DNA of 64,000 nt from CAVQHY01 sp963712465. Its GTDB lineage: Bacteria > Actinomycetota > Thermoleophilia > Gaiellales > Gaiellaceae. The DNA lies in assembly GCA_963712465.1 (NCBI GenBank), contig CAVQHY010000004.1:310001-374000 (forward strand), read 5' to 3'. The notes beneath the pieces are model-generated. The model searched no databases, was not told the DNA's origin, and saw only the letters and a program-made list of their open reading frames with translations. Shown here piece after piece: positions 9,129 through 17,913 of the stretch. A program made the position numbers and the translations under genes. The stretch's first letter is position 1; each line of letters begins with the position of its first letter.

Positions 9129-9527
9129 TTGGCAACAGAGATCGCTCAGTACATGGGAACCGGCAAGCGCAAGACCTCGGTCGCGCGCGTGATCCTGCGC
9201 CCCGGCGACGGGAAGACCTGGATCAACGGCCGGCCGCTCGAGGACTACTTCCCACGGTTGACGCATCGCGCGATGGTGACCGCGCCGCTCAAGGTCGCCG
9301 GGCTCGAGGGGTCATTCGACCTCCGCGCGCGGCTGCACGGCGGCGGCCCCTCGGGTCAGGCCGGTGCCCTGCGCCATGGCATCGCCCGTGCCCTGATCGA
9401 GGCCGACCCGAACCTCCGCACGACGCTAAAGCGGGAGGGTTTCCTCGCCCGTGACTCGCGCATCGTCGAGCGCAAGAAGGCCGGCCTGCGCAAGGCGCGC
9501 AAGCGGCCGCAGTTCTCGAAGCGCTAG
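9129..9527 (+). CDS. rpsI: 30S ribosomal protein S9
   Basis: 132 residues. GTGKRKTSVARV at the N-terminus, GGGPSGQAGALRHGIARALI in the middle and the basic tail ending RPQFSKR, which reaches the ribosomal P site, identify S9. The start is taken as TTG at 9129 because GGAGA lies at a good distance after the rplM stop; an internal ATG at 9153 is the alternative. The stop TAG shares CTAG with the stop of the convergent acetyltransferase. Confidence 0.97.
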   Translation: MATEIAQYMGTGKRKTSVARVILRPGDGKTWINGRPLEDYFPRLTHRAMVTAPLKVAGLEGSFDLRARLHGGGPSGQAGALRHGIARALIEADPNLRTTLKREGFLARDSRIVERKKAGLRKARKRPQFSKR

Positions 9528-10057
9528 CAGCTCGGCGTTCGCCAGACCCGTTCGCCGTCTGCTTGCTCGTCGGTCGGTTGGAGCCCGACTCGGGCTGCCA
9601 CGGTCGCCGATGCACGATGATCGGGGTGGATGTTGGCGGCGATGTCGTCGATCCCGTGGCTCCGCAGCCAGTCGACGAGGGCTCGAGCGGCCTCTGACGC
9701 GAACCCCTGACTTTGCCAGTCGACTCCTATGACCCAGGCGATGTGGCCGACCCGTCTGCCGTCGTGGGTTGCGATGGTCGCCTGCATGGTCCCGACCGGC
9801 TGCGAGTCGACTCGGAGGCGAACGATCCAGTTGAGCCACACCGTGTCCGGGTCGGGGGAGCCGACTGAGAGCCTGGTATACCTGTCGCGCAACTCGGCGA
9901 GGCTCGAAGGCCGGCCGCCGACGAACTCGTGAAGCCGTTCATCGCCGAGCACCGCGACCATCTCGTCGGCGTCCTCAGCTTGCAGGGGTGCCAGCCTGAG
10001 GCGCTCGGTGGTGATGGTGGCCCCGTCGAACGGGCTACCGGGTGGCTTGCGGCACAC
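9524..10057 (-). CDS. GNAT-family N-acetyltransferase
   Basis: 177 residues. TTERLRLAPLQAEDADEM at the start and IAWVIGVDWQSQGFASEAAR in the middle (the acetyl-CoA binding Q/RxxGx-like motif) match RimJ/RimL-type GNAT acetyltransferases. ALVDWLRSHGIDDIAANIHP follows. The acceptor is unknown. The GTG at 10057 is 14 nt downstream of the kinase gene's stop, so the gene may be the last of the dehydrogenase-kinase operon. Confidence 0.85.
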   Translation of the reverse strand: MCRKPPGSPFDGATITTERLRLAPLQAEDADEMVAVLGDERLHEFVGGRPSSLAELRDRYTRLSVGSPDPDTVWLNWIVRLRVDSQPVGTMQATIATHDGRRVGHIAWVIGVDWQSQGFASEAARALVDWLRSHGIDDIAANIHPDHRASATVAARVGLQPTDEQADGERVWRTPSC

Positions 10058-10071
10058 GCTGAAGCGCGTTC

Positions 10072-10971
10072 CTATCGTTTGTCCGAGACTTGCGCCAGGA
10101 GCCGTCCGAAGCGGGGCGAGCCCATGATCGCCTGGGCGCGGTCCCAGCGCAGCTCGGCCCAGCCCCAGAAGTCGTAGTCGATCTCGGAGATCCGCTCCTG
10201 GATCGCGGCCCAGAGCGTCCAGCCCATGTCGGACACGAGCGCGTGCAGCTCCATCCGGGCCAGCAGCTCGGGGTCGGACGACCCGAAGTAACCGGCGCAG
10301 AGGTCCGCGCGCAGGCCGTCGGCGAACTCGCATTCCTGCGCCGTGTTCGCGAGCTCGAACGTCGGGTCGTTGTTGCCCGAATACTCGAAGTCGACGATCC
10401 GGAGCGTCTCCCCGTCGTCGATGTAGTTCTCCGCGAGCAGGTCGTTGTGACACGGGACCGTCGGCAGGGGGCGGACGTTCATCGCGTGCTCCACCTCGGC
10501 GACGGTGTCGAGGCGGTCGCGGAAGCCCTCGGGGATCCGGATGCTGCGTTCGTCGACGATGCGCAGGTAGGTCTCGAGCACCCTGAACATGTCGAAGTCG
10601 TGCAGGAACCGGGGGGCGGTGTGGAGCTGTCGAATCGACTCGGCCATCCGGTGCGCCATCCCGGGCGCACGCAGCGACTCCCCCGACATCGTCTTCCCCT
10701 CGATGAACTCGAGCACCATCACGTCCAGGTCGGGGAGGTGCTCGAGCACCCGAGGAGCGATCCCGGTCCGGGCCGCCGCGCGGGCGTTCGCGACCTCGTT
10801 CGCCCGGTCGATCGCGAGGAGCTCGGTCGACGCGCCGGGGATACGCACCACGTACCTCGTGCCGTTCGCTTCGACGAGGTAGTTCTCGTTCGTCAGCCCG
10901 CCCGAGAGCGGCGAGACGGTGACCTTCTGCCCGCGCCAGAGCTCCACGGCGTCGACCACACGCTCGATCAT
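10072..10971 (-). CDS. Choline/ethanolamine-kinase-like phosphotransferase
   Basis: 299 residues, APH/choline kinase fold. LSGGLTNENYLV is the glycine-rich loop, VPCHNDLLAENYI the Brenner-type catalytic loop (HNDxxxxN), and IVDFEYSGNNDPTFELAN the metal-binding DFE motif. LicA-type kinases phosphorylate choline or ethanolamine with ATP. Its ATG overlaps the dehydrogenase stop (TGATG), so the two are translationally coupled. This suggests a shared methylated-amine or choline-derived substrate, which is inference. Confidence 0.8.
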   Translation of the reverse strand: MIERVVDAVELWRGQKVTVSPLSGGLTNENYLVEANGTRYVVRIPGASTELLAIDRANEVANARAAARTGIAPRVLEHLPDLDVMVLEFIEGKTMSGESLRAPGMAHRMAESIRQLHTAPRFLHDFDMFRVLETYLRIVDERSIRIPEGFRDRLDTVAEVEHAMNVRPLPTVPCHNDLLAENYIDDGETLRIVDFEYSGNNDPTFELANTAQECEFADGLRADLCAGYFGSSDPELLARMELHALVSDMGWTLWAAIQERISEIDYDFWGWAELRWDRAQAIMGSPRFGRLLAQVSDKR

Positions 10972-13394
10972 CAGGATCTCACCCTGGTGTTGTCCGGATC
11001 GTGGAGAACGTCCTCGGTCACCTCTCCGGGCACCATCGCGCCGAACACGTCGACCTCCACGCGTGTGCCCGTCTCGACGTCGGCGGGCAGGTACGCGTAC
11101 GCGACGTTCCTCCGGACGGTGAACCCGTACGCGCAGCTGCGCACCCGACCGGCGACAACCCCGTCGAGGTGAACGGCCTCCCCGCCGTACAGGGTCAGGT
11201 AGTCCTCGTCGCCGACGACGAGCGTCCGGAGGCCGCGCCGGCCTGACGAGTCACCCGCTCGCTCGAGGGCCGCGCGACCGTTGAACTCTCCCTTCTCCTC
11301 GAGCCGGACGCAGAAGCCGAGCCCGGCCTCGTACGGCGTGTCGTTGGCGGTCAGGTCGACTCCGAAGTAGCGATAGCCCTTCTCCATCCGCAGCGAGTCC
11401 AGAGTCCGGTATCCGGCCGGCTCGATGCCGTGAGCGCCGCCGGCGCTCATGAGCCGGTCCCACACCTGCACTGCCCAGGTCGGCTCCACGTACAGCTCGA
11501 AGCCGAGCTCGCCGACGTACGTGATCCGCTGGGCGAGCACGGGAGCCCCGCCGATCCGCACCTCGCGTGCTGCTCGGAACGGCAGTGCCTCGTTCGACAC
11601 GTCGTCGTCGGCTACCTCCTGGAGGACGTCGCGCGCACGCGGGCCCCAGAGCCCGATCACCGCGTGCTCGTCCGTGGCGTCACGCAACGCGACCGGGCCC
11701 TCCTGCTCGCGGACGTTCAGCCGGAGCCAGCCGAGGTCGGCGTCGACGAAGCCCGCGCCCGTCACGACCCGGAACCGGTCGTCGCCGAGGCGTGTCACGG
11801 TCACGTCGGCGACGATGCCGCCGCGCGCGTTGAGAAACTGGGTGTAGACGACGCTGCCGACCGGCCGGTCGACAAGGTTGTCGGCGACGCGCTCGAGGAG
11901 TGGGACGGCACCCGGGCCGGAGACCTCGATCTTGCCGAACGAGGTCATGTCGATGATCCCGATCCGCTCCCGGAACGCCTCGTGCTCGACGCGGACCCGC
12001 TCGAGCCACGGCGGCCTCGTCCAGCCGAACGCGCGCTGGTCTGCGCCCGCCCGCCGCCACGGCTTTCCCGGCTCGACGAAGTCGGGGCGCTCCCAGCCGT
12101 TCTTGGCGCCGAACACCGCCCCGAGCTCCTGCAGCCGCCCGTGCAGCGCGCTCGTCCGGTGCGGCCTGCCCCATTCGTCCGCGTCGAGGGGGTAGCGGAG
12201 GTAGTAGTAGTAGCGGTACGCCTCGCGGGCCGTCTCCGCCGCGTAGACCGGATCGCGATGCGCCGATCCGAACCGCCAGGCGCGGTACGTGGAGAGGTCG
12301 AGCTCCGTCTCGCCGGTCGTGATCCACTCGGCGATCGCACGGCCGATTCCGCCGGCGCCGCCGAACCCGTTCAGCGAGAGGCCGGCGGCGGTCCAGAGAC
12401 CGCGGATCCCCGGCGTGGGCCCCAGCAGCGGCTGCGCGTCGGGCGTCATCGCATCCGGATGGCAGACGAGCCGCACGATCTCCGCGTCGGCGAGCAACGG
12501 AAACCGGCGCGCCGCGCCGCGAAGGAGCTGCTCGAAGCGCCGCTGGTCGGGCGGGAGCGAGCGCTCGCTGTGCTCCCACGGGACGCCGTCGATCCAGCGC
12601 GCGACGGGGTCCGGCTCGTAGCCGCCGAACATGACCCCGCCCGACTCGGACTTCCCGTAGACGAGGTTGTCGGGGTCGCGGAAGCACGGCAGCTCGCGCG
12701 GAAGCTCCTGACCGGGAACCGCCTTGAGGAGGACGTGCTGGTGGTCGACCGGCGTGGACGGCACGAACGCGCCCGCCATGGCGGCCACCTGAGGCGCCCA
12801 GATCCCGCAGGCGTTGACGACGACCTCCGTCTCGATCCGGCCGCGGTCGGTCGAGACCGCCACTACGTCGCGACTCGGCGACAGCTCGATCCCGGTGACG
12901 CGGGTGCCGGTCACCACGGTCGCCCCGAGATCGCGGGCCGCCCCCGCGAGCGCGTACGTGGCGGTATGGGGGTCAAGGTAGCCGTCCTGGGGAAGCCACA
13001 CCGACCCGTAGAGCGACTCCCGTGTGGCCGCGGGGACGAGCTCGAGGGTCTCGTCCGGAGACAGGAGCTCGACCTCGAGCCCGATCCCTCTCGCCCGGCT
13101 GATCGCGCGTTTGAGCTCGAGGAGCTGATCGGGGCTCGAGGCGAGCCGTACGCTGCCGACGCGCTCGAACACGCCGAGCTCCTCGTACAGCTCGATCGAG
13201 TAGCGGCGAAACTGCATCATCGTCGGCGACGGGTTGAACTGGGTGACGAGACCGGCCGCGTGACAGGTCGAGCCGCTCGTCAGCTGACCCTTGTCGAGCA
13301 GCGCGATGTCGGTCCAGCCGGCGCGCGCGAGGTGATACGCGACGCTCGCGCCGGTGATCCCACCCCCGATGACGACCGCCCTCGCTCGCTCCAC
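10971..13394 (-). CDS. Dimethylglycine/sarcosine dehydrogenase-like FAD protein with GcvT domain
   Basis: 807 residues. The N-terminal Rossmann motif AVVIGGGITGASVAYHLARA begins a DAO-fold FAD domain. LTSGSTCHAAG holds the His that carries covalent FAD in dimethylglycine and sarcosine dehydrogenases (WHAAG in most, CHAAG here). The C-terminal half is a GcvT-like aminomethyl/folate domain (for example IDMTSFGKIEVSGPGA and YEAGLGFCVRLEEKGEFNGR). It should oxidatively demethylate an N-methylated amine using tetrahydrofolate. The GTG at 13394, with TACGAT 9 nt upstream, is preferred over an ATG at 13439 that would overlap the glmM start. Confidence 0.85.
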   Translation of the reverse strand: MERARAVVIGGGITGASVAYHLARAGWTDIALLDKGQLTSGSTCHAAGLVTQFNPSPTMMQFRRYSIELYEELGVFERVGSVRLASSPDQLLELKRAISRARGIGLEVELLSPDETLELVPAATRESLYGSVWLPQDGYLDPHTATYALAGAARDLGATVVTGTRVTGIELSPSRDVVAVSTDRGRIETEVVVNACGIWAPQVAAMAGAFVPSTPVDHQHVLLKAVPGQELPRELPCFRDPDNLVYGKSESGGVMFGGYEPDPVARWIDGVPWEHSERSLPPDQRRFEQLLRGAARRFPLLADAEIVRLVCHPDAMTPDAQPLLGPTPGIRGLWTAAGLSLNGFGGAGGIGRAIAEWITTGETELDLSTYRAWRFGSAHRDPVYAAETAREAYRYYYYLRYPLDADEWGRPHRTSALHGRLQELGAVFGAKNGWERPDFVEPGKPWRRAGADQRAFGWTRPPWLERVRVEHEAFRERIGIIDMTSFGKIEVSGPGAVPLLERVADNLVDRPVGSVVYTQFLNARGGIVADVTVTRLGDDRFRVVTGAGFVDADLGWLRLNVREQEGPVALRDATDEHAVIGLWGPRARDVLQEVADDDVSNEALPFRAAREVRIGGAPVLAQRITYVGELGFELYVEPTWAVQVWDRLMSAGGAHGIEPAGYRTLDSLRMEKGYRYFGVDLTANDTPYEAGLGFCVRLEEKGEFNGRAALERAGDSSGRRGLRTLVVGDEDYLTLYGGEAVHLDGVVAGRVRSCAYGFTVRRNVAYAYLPADVETGTRVEVDVFGAMVPGEVTEDVLHDPDNTRVRS

Positions 13395-13437
13395 GGAGCG
13401 CGCATCGTACTGTCTCGATCGGTAGCGTTCGCCGGCC
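13395..13437. promoter_or_regulatory. Divergent leaderless promoter pair
   Basis: Plus strand: TAGCGT at 13423-13428, 9 nt before the glmM ATG at 13438. Minus strand: TACGAT at 13409-13404, 9 nt before the dehydrogenase GTG at 13394. The symmetric spacing supports both start choices. Confidence 0.45.
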
Positions 13438-14715
13438 ATGACGGGAAGCCGCCGCTACTTCGGGACCGACGGCGTCCGGGGCGTCTACGGCACCGACCTC
13501 ACGGACGAGCTCGCCCGGAATCTCGGCAGCGCCTTCGCCGCCTGGCGAGGCGGGGGTTCGGTACTCCTCGGCCGTGACACGCGCCGGTCGGGGGAGGCGC
13601 TCGAGCTGGCGCTCGCCGACGGCTTGAACGCCTGCGGGGCGAACGTCGAGCTCGCGGGCGTGCTCCCGACACCGGCGGTCGCGATGCTCGCCTCGGACGG
13701 CGGCGCAGTCGTGTCGGCCTCGCACAACCCGCCCGAGTACAACGGCGTCAAGTTCTTCGCGGGCGGCTGGAAGCTGTCGGACGCAGACGAGGTCGCCGTC
13801 GAGGCGCTGCTGGGTACGCGCTGCGATCTGAAGCCCGGCAAGACGGCGACCGTTTCAGGCGTAGCGCCCGATCGCTACGTCGAGCAGGTCTGCCGCCGTT
13901 TCGGGGCGCCGCTCGACGGGCTGCGCATCGCCGTCGACTGCGCAAACGGCGCTATGAGCGTGGTGGGGCCGGCGGCGCTCCGCAACCTCGGTGCCACCGT
14001 GATCGCCGTCGCCGCCGAGCCGGACGGAGCCAACATCAACGTCGGCTGCGGGGCAACCGATCTCTCGCTGCTGCAGCGCACGGTCGCCGCCGGCGGGTTC
14101 GACCTCGGCGTCGCCTTCGACGGCGACGGCGATCGCATGCTCGCCGTCGACGGCGGCGGTCACGAGGTCGACGGGGATCAGATCATCGCGATCCTCGCGC
14201 TGCACCTCGGCGTCGAGCTCGTGGCGGTGACCGCGATGTCGAACCTCGGCTTCCACCGGCTGATGGCCGAGCACGGCATCCGCGTGGTCACCACCGACGT
14301 CGGCGATCGCTACGTGCTCGAAGCACTCCGCCGTGAAGGTGGCGTGCTCGGTGGGGAGCAGTCCGGGCACGTCGTGTATCTGCACGGCCACACGAGCGGG
14401 GACGGCCTCGTCGCCGCGATTCTGCTCGCTCGCGCCGTCATCGAGAGCGGCACGAGCCTGGCGGAGCTGGCTTCGCGAATGGTGCGTGTCCCTCAGGCGA
14501 AGCGGAGCGTGAACGTCGTGCGACGAACGATCACCTCAGCGCTTCAGGCCGAGCTTGACGAGACCGCGCGGTCGCTCGGCGAGCGCGGTCGGATCCTCGT
14601 GCGGGCATCCGGAACCGAGCCTGTGATCCGCGTGCTCGTTGAGTCCGAGCGAGAACAGGAAGCGCAGGAGCTCTGTGCTAGGATCGGCCACCTCGTCCAG
14701 CAAGAGCTCGGCTAG
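13438..14715 (+). CDS. glmM: Phosphoglucosamine mutase
   Basis: 425 residues. RRYFGTDGVRG at the N-terminus, the phosphoserine loop SASHNPPEYNG (catalytic Ser at about residue 95) and metal loop DGDGDR identify GlmM. RASGTEPVIRVLVE near the end is the phosphate-binding loop. It converts glucosamine-6-phosphate to glucosamine-1-phosphate for UDP-GlcNAc and peptidoglycan. It is followed by glmS, which makes its substrate. Confidence 0.96.
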   Translation: MTGSRRYFGTDGVRGVYGTDLTDELARNLGSAFAAWRGGGSVLLGRDTRRSGEALELALADGLNACGANVELAGVLPTPAVAMLASDGGAVVSASHNPPEYNGVKFFAGGWKLSDADEVAVEALLGTRCDLKPGKTATVSGVAPDRYVEQVCRRFGAPLDGLRIAVDCANGAMSVVGPAALRNLGATVIAVAAEPDGANINVGCGATDLSLLQRTVAAGGFDLGVAFDGDGDRMLAVDGGGHEVDGDQIIAILALHLGVELVAVTAMSNLGFHRLMAEHGIRVVTTDVGDRYVLEALRREGGVLGGEQSGHVVYLHGHTSGDGLVAAILLARAVIESGTSLAELASRMVRVPQAKRSVNVVRRTITSALQAELDETARSLGERGRILVRASGTEPVIRVLVESEREQEAQELCARIGHLVQQELG

Positions 14716-14771
14716 AGGGACGTCCGAGCGGGGGGCGGGCAGGCAGAGCAGGCTGCGAAAGGGGGAGCCCG

Positions 14772-16598
14772 GTGTGCGGGATCATCGGATACGTGGGCTC
14801 GCGTGAAGCCAAGGACCTCCTGCTGCACGGCCTCGAACGGCTCGAGTACCGCGGCTACGACTCGGCGGGCATCTGCCTGATCGAGGAGGGCCGGCTCGAG
14901 TACGTGCGTGCCGTGGGCAACCTGGACAACCTCAAGGCGGCCGCAGGGCCAAACGGCTCCACCGCCACCGCGGGTATCGGCCACACGCGCTGGGCCACCC
15001 ACGGGCGGGTCTCGGAGGAGAACGCCCACCCGCTGACCGTCGAGGACGTGGACGAGCTCGCCGTCGTGCTCAACGGGATCGTCGAGAACTACCGCGAGCT
15101 GAAGGAGAGTCTGCTCGCCGATGGACACGAGTTCAGCTCCGAGACCGATGCGGAGGTGGTTGCGCATCTCGTCGAGCGTCATTACGACGGCGATCTCGTC
15201 GAGGCTGTTCGCTCGGTCTACCGCGAGCTCGAAGGGCATTTCGCCTTCGTCGTCGTCCACCGCGACCACCCGGAGCTCCTGGTCGGTGCCAGGCTTCAAT
15301 GCCCGCTCGTCGTCGGCGTGGGAGACGGCGAGGGCTTCCTCGCCTCGTCGATCGCCGCGTTCCTGCGCGAGACACGCCGCGTCCAGCTGATCGAGGACGG
15401 CGAGATCGTGGCGGTGACGCCGATCGGTGCGAGCTTCTTCTCGGTCGAGGAGGGGCTCCAGGAGCGGGGCGAGCTCGAAGTCGACTGGGACGACGAGGCG
15501 GCTGAGAAGCTCGGCTACGAGACGTTCATGCTCAAGGAGATCTACGAGCAGCCAACCGCGGTGGCCGACACGATCGGCGACCAGGTACACGGTGGGCGGC
15601 TCGAGCTCGACGGCTACCTGCTCTCCGATCTCGAGACCCAGAACCTTCGGCGGATGGTCATCCTCGCATGCGGCACGGCGTACCACGCGGGCGTGGTCGC
15701 CCGCTACCTGATCGAGGAGTGGGCGCGCATCCCCTGCGAGCCCGATATCGCGAGCGAGTGGCGGTACCGCAATCCGGTGCTGACGAAGGACACCCTCGTC
15801 GTCGGGATCTCGCAGTCCGGCGAGACGGCCGACACGATCGCCGCGATGCGACTGGCCGGGGAGATGGGAGCACGGACGATCGCGATCACGAACATGCTCG
15901 GCACGCAGATCACGCGCGAGGTCGAATCGGTCCTCTACACGCGGGCGGGAATCGAGATGGGCGTGGCGGCGACGAAGACGTTCACGGCGCAGGTCGCGCT
16001 GCTCAGCGTGCTCGCGCTCAGGCTCGCTCAGGTGCGGCGCACCCTTCCCGAGGAGGAGATCGCACGCCTGGTCGCCGAGGTGAGCTCGCTGCCGGCGAAG
16101 ATCGAGGAGTACCTCGACGGCGACCATCCGATCGAGGAGATCGCGCAGCGTCATTACCGCAAGCCGTTCTTCCTCTACCTCGGCCGCCACATCGGCCTCC
16201 CCGTCTGTCTCGAAGGCGCGCTCAAGCTGAAGGAGATCTCGTACATCCCGACCGAGGCCTACTCGGCGGGCGAGATGAAGCACGGCCCGATCGCGCTCCT
16301 CGACGAGGAGACGCCGGTCGTCTGCGTCGCGACCGACTCGCATGTCTACGACAAGGTCGTGTCGAACATCCAGGAGGTCAGGGCGCGCGGGGCGCAGGTG
16401 ATCGCGATCGCCACCTCCGGGAACGAGGACATCCAACACCACGCCGACGACGTCGTCTACGTGCCGCGAACGCACCCGTTTCTGCAGGCGCCGCTCGCCG
16501 TGATCCCGCTCCAGCTGCTCGCCTACCGGATCGCCCGGCTCCGCGGCATGAACGTCGACCAGCCGAGGAACCTGGCCAAGACCGTCACGGTCGAGTAG
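14772..16598 (+). CDS. glmS: Glutamine--fructose-6-phosphate aminotransferase (isomerizing)
   Basis: 608 residues, full length. It begins CGIIGYVG, with the nucleophilic Cys right after the initiator GTG. HTRWATHGRVSEENAHP is the glutaminase domain core, and two SIS domains follow (GTAYHAG, ISQSGETADT). The C-terminal end PRNLAKTVTVE is characteristic. It makes glucosamine-6-phosphate from fructose-6-phosphate and glutamine. No glmS-ribozyme-like leader is apparent in the 56 nt after glmM. AAAGGGGGAG precedes the start as ribosome-binding site. Confidence 0.97.
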   Translation: MCGIIGYVGSREAKDLLLHGLERLEYRGYDSAGICLIEEGRLEYVRAVGNLDNLKAAAGPNGSTATAGIGHTRWATHGRVSEENAHPLTVEDVDELAVVLNGIVENYRELKESLLADGHEFSSETDAEVVAHLVERHYDGDLVEAVRSVYRELEGHFAFVVVHRDHPELLVGARLQCPLVVGVGDGEGFLASSIAAFLRETRRVQLIEDGEIVAVTPIGASFFSVEEGLQERGELEVDWDDEAAEKLGYETFMLKEIYEQPTAVADTIGDQVHGGRLELDGYLLSDLETQNLRRMVILACGTAYHAGVVARYLIEEWARIPCEPDIASEWRYRNPVLTKDTLVVGISQSGETADTIAAMRLAGEMGARTIAITNMLGTQITREVESVLYTRAGIEMGVAATKTFTAQVALLSVLALRLAQVRRTLPEEEIARLVAEVSSLPAKIEEYLDGDHPIEEIAQRHYRKPFFLYLGRHIGLPVCLEGALKLKEISYIPTEAYSAGEMKHGPIALLDEETPVVCVATDSHVYDKVVSNIQEVRARGAQVIAIATSGNEDIQHHADDVVYVPRTHPFLQAPLAVIPLQLLAYRIARLRGMNVDQPRNLAKTVTVE

Positions 16599-16640
16599 GG
16601 ACGGCGCAGAGCGCCGCTCTGATTGCCGGACCGGGGCTCG

Positions 16641-16646
16641 TAGACT
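16641..16646 (+). promoter_or_regulatory. Putative leaderless -10 hexamer TAGACT
   Basis: TAGACT ends 9 nt before the GTG start of the META-domain lipoprotein, with no Shine-Dalgarno site between. Confidence 0.4.
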
Positions 16647-16655
16647 GCACGCTCG

Positions 16656-17102
16656 GTGCTTCGCAAGCCCCACCTGCTCGTCCTGTTGCTCGTGGCCGCT
16701 CTCGCGCTGGCCGCCTGCGGGGGCGACGAGGGCGGGAGCGCCGGCCCCGCGCTCACCGGAGCCTGGCAGTGGGAGGGGGCGCAGCGCTCGAACGACACCG
16801 AGGTAACACCCGACGATCCCGCGAGGTACACGCTAGAGCTCGCCGCCGACGGGACGGTCGCGGTTCTGGCCGACTGCAACAAATCGGTGGGGACCTGGGA
16901 GAGCGACGCCGGGGAGGCCGCTACGAGCGGCGCGCTCACGATCGCCCTGGGGCCGACGACGCTCGTCGCGTGCGAGCCCGGGTCGCTGTCCGACGTGTAC
17001 CTCGCCGATCTCCAGGGTGTCACGGCATTCGAGCTCGGCGACGGCAAGCTGCGCCTCGACGTCGCGTCGGACGCCGGCACGATGACGTTCGCTCCGGCCT
17101 GA
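16656..17102 (+). CDS. META-domain lipoprotein
   Basis: 148 residues. Lipoprotein signal with lipobox LAAC (Cys21). The mature part has the META/HslJ-like pattern: LTGAWQWEGAQ, a DGTVAVLADCNKSVGTWE stretch, and a C-terminal LRLDVASDAGTMTF strand. Such domains occur in surface lipoproteins of unknown role, sometimes linked to stress or antibiotic response. The start is GTG at 16656. Confidence 0.75.
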   Translation: MLRKPHLLVLLLVAALALAACGGDEGGSAGPALTGAWQWEGAQRSNDTEVTPDDPARYTLELAADGTVAVLADCNKSVGTWESDAGEAATSGALTIALGPTTLVACEPGSLSDVYLADLQGVTAFELGDGKLRLDVASDAGTMTFAPA

Positions 17103-17111
17103 TCCAGGCCT

Positions 17112-17522
17112 TCAGCTCTGCGCCGGCGGCCGCCTGAGGCGCTTCGCCTGCCCGCGCCGGCGCTTGTCCTCGAGCCGTCGCTCCCGCGCCGCGGCTGTCG
17201 GGGCCGTGGGGCGGCGGCGGCGCTCGACCCGAAGCCCGTCGCGGATCGCCTCCGCGAGCCGCTCGAGGGCGCGCTCGCGGTTTCGCCACTGGCTCCGTTC
17301 CTCCTGGGCGACCGCACGAAGCGTCAGACCGACCTTCCGCTCGAGCCTGGCCTTCTGCGCGTCCGAGAGCGCCGCCGACGCGGCGACGTCGAACACCGCC
17401 TCGACGCGCGTCTCGGTCTTCTGCGCGTGCTGTCCACCCGGACCGCTCGAGCGCGACGTGCGAAGCTCGATCTCCGCGAGCGGGATCGCGAGCCGTGGGG
17501 TGACCTGAATAGACTCGGACAC
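17112..17522 (-). CDS. arfB: Alternative ribosome-rescue factor ArfB (YaeJ-like)
   Basis: 136 residues. SGPGGQHAQKTETRVE contains the peptidyl-hydrolysis GGQ motif (29-31), and the C-terminal tail is strongly basic (RERRLEDKRRRGQAKRLRR), the part that enters the mRNA channel of stalled ribosomes in ArfB. The domain is that of class-I release factors without the codon-recognition domain. The GTG at 17522 lies 3 nt from the divergent acpS start. Confidence 0.9.
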   Translation of the reverse strand: MSESIQVTPRLAIPLAEIELRTSRSSGPGGQHAQKTETRVEAVFDVAASAALSDAQKARLERKVGLTLRAVAQEERSQWRNRERALERLAEAIRDGLRVERRRRPTAPTAAARERRLEDKRRRGQAKRLRRPPAQS

Positions 17523-17534
17523 GACGTGAGGATA
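17510..17534. promoter_or_regulatory. Crossed leaderless promoters of arfB and acpS
   Basis: TAGACT at 17510-17515 is 10 nt before the acpS GTG (17526) and lies inside arfB. TATCCT on the minus strand (17534-17529) is 6 nt before the arfB GTG (17522) and lies inside acpS. Each promoter would sit in the other gene's first codons. Confidence 0.45.
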
Positions 17535-17891
17535 GGCGTCGACCTGATCGAGATCGCCCGGATCGCGCGCGCGCTCGAGCGTGACGGCTTTCGTGAGCGC
17601 GTGTTCACCGAATCAGAGCGCACGTACTGCGACTCCCGGCCGAATCCGCCGCAGCACTACGCGGCTCGCTTCGCCGGGAAGGAGGCGGTAGGCAAGGCGC
17701 TCGGCTGCGGCGTTCATTTCACGTGGCGGGAGATCGAGATCGCCGGCCGGCCCAAGCCGGGCGTCCGGCTGTCCGGCCGCACGGCGGCGTTCGCCGAACG
17801 AGTCGGCGCGGGGGAGATCGACCTGTCCATGACCCATACGAAGGAGCTCGCCGCTGCCATCTGCGCCGTCACTCCCCGAGCCCTGGGCTGA
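17526..17891 (+). CDS. acpS: Holo-[acyl-carrier-protein] synthase
   Basis: 121 residues. GVDLIEIARIARAL (metal-binding Asp) and FAGKEAVGKALGCGV (Glu/Lys of the catalytic site) are the two signature blocks of the homotrimeric AcpS type. It transfers 4'-phosphopantetheine from CoA to apo-ACP. The GTG at 17526 is fixed by the family N-terminus. It begins a tightly packed block acpS-nnr-alr-cca-like. Confidence 0.95.
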   Translation: MRIGVDLIEIARIARALERDGFRERVFTESERTYCDSRPNPPQHYAARFAGKEAVGKALGCGVHFTWREIEIAGRPKPGVRLSGRTAAFAERVGAGEIDLSMTHTKELAAAICAVTPRALG

Positions 17892-17913
17892 GCCGCTCTA
17901 CGACGCCGCCGAG

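Noticed and set aside
11430..13577. Long plus-strand open frame through the dehydrogenase gene
   Set aside because: Antisense shadow: no family likeness, high Arg/Glu/Asp content typical of complementary frames in GC-rich DNA.
14716..14771. glmS ribozyme upstream of glmS
   Set aside because: Only 56 nt of intergenic space and no catalytic core sequence.
14712..16673. Long open frame on the minus strand opposite glmS
   Set aside because: Shadow of a GC-rich gene; no family pattern and the opposing GlmS frame is certain.
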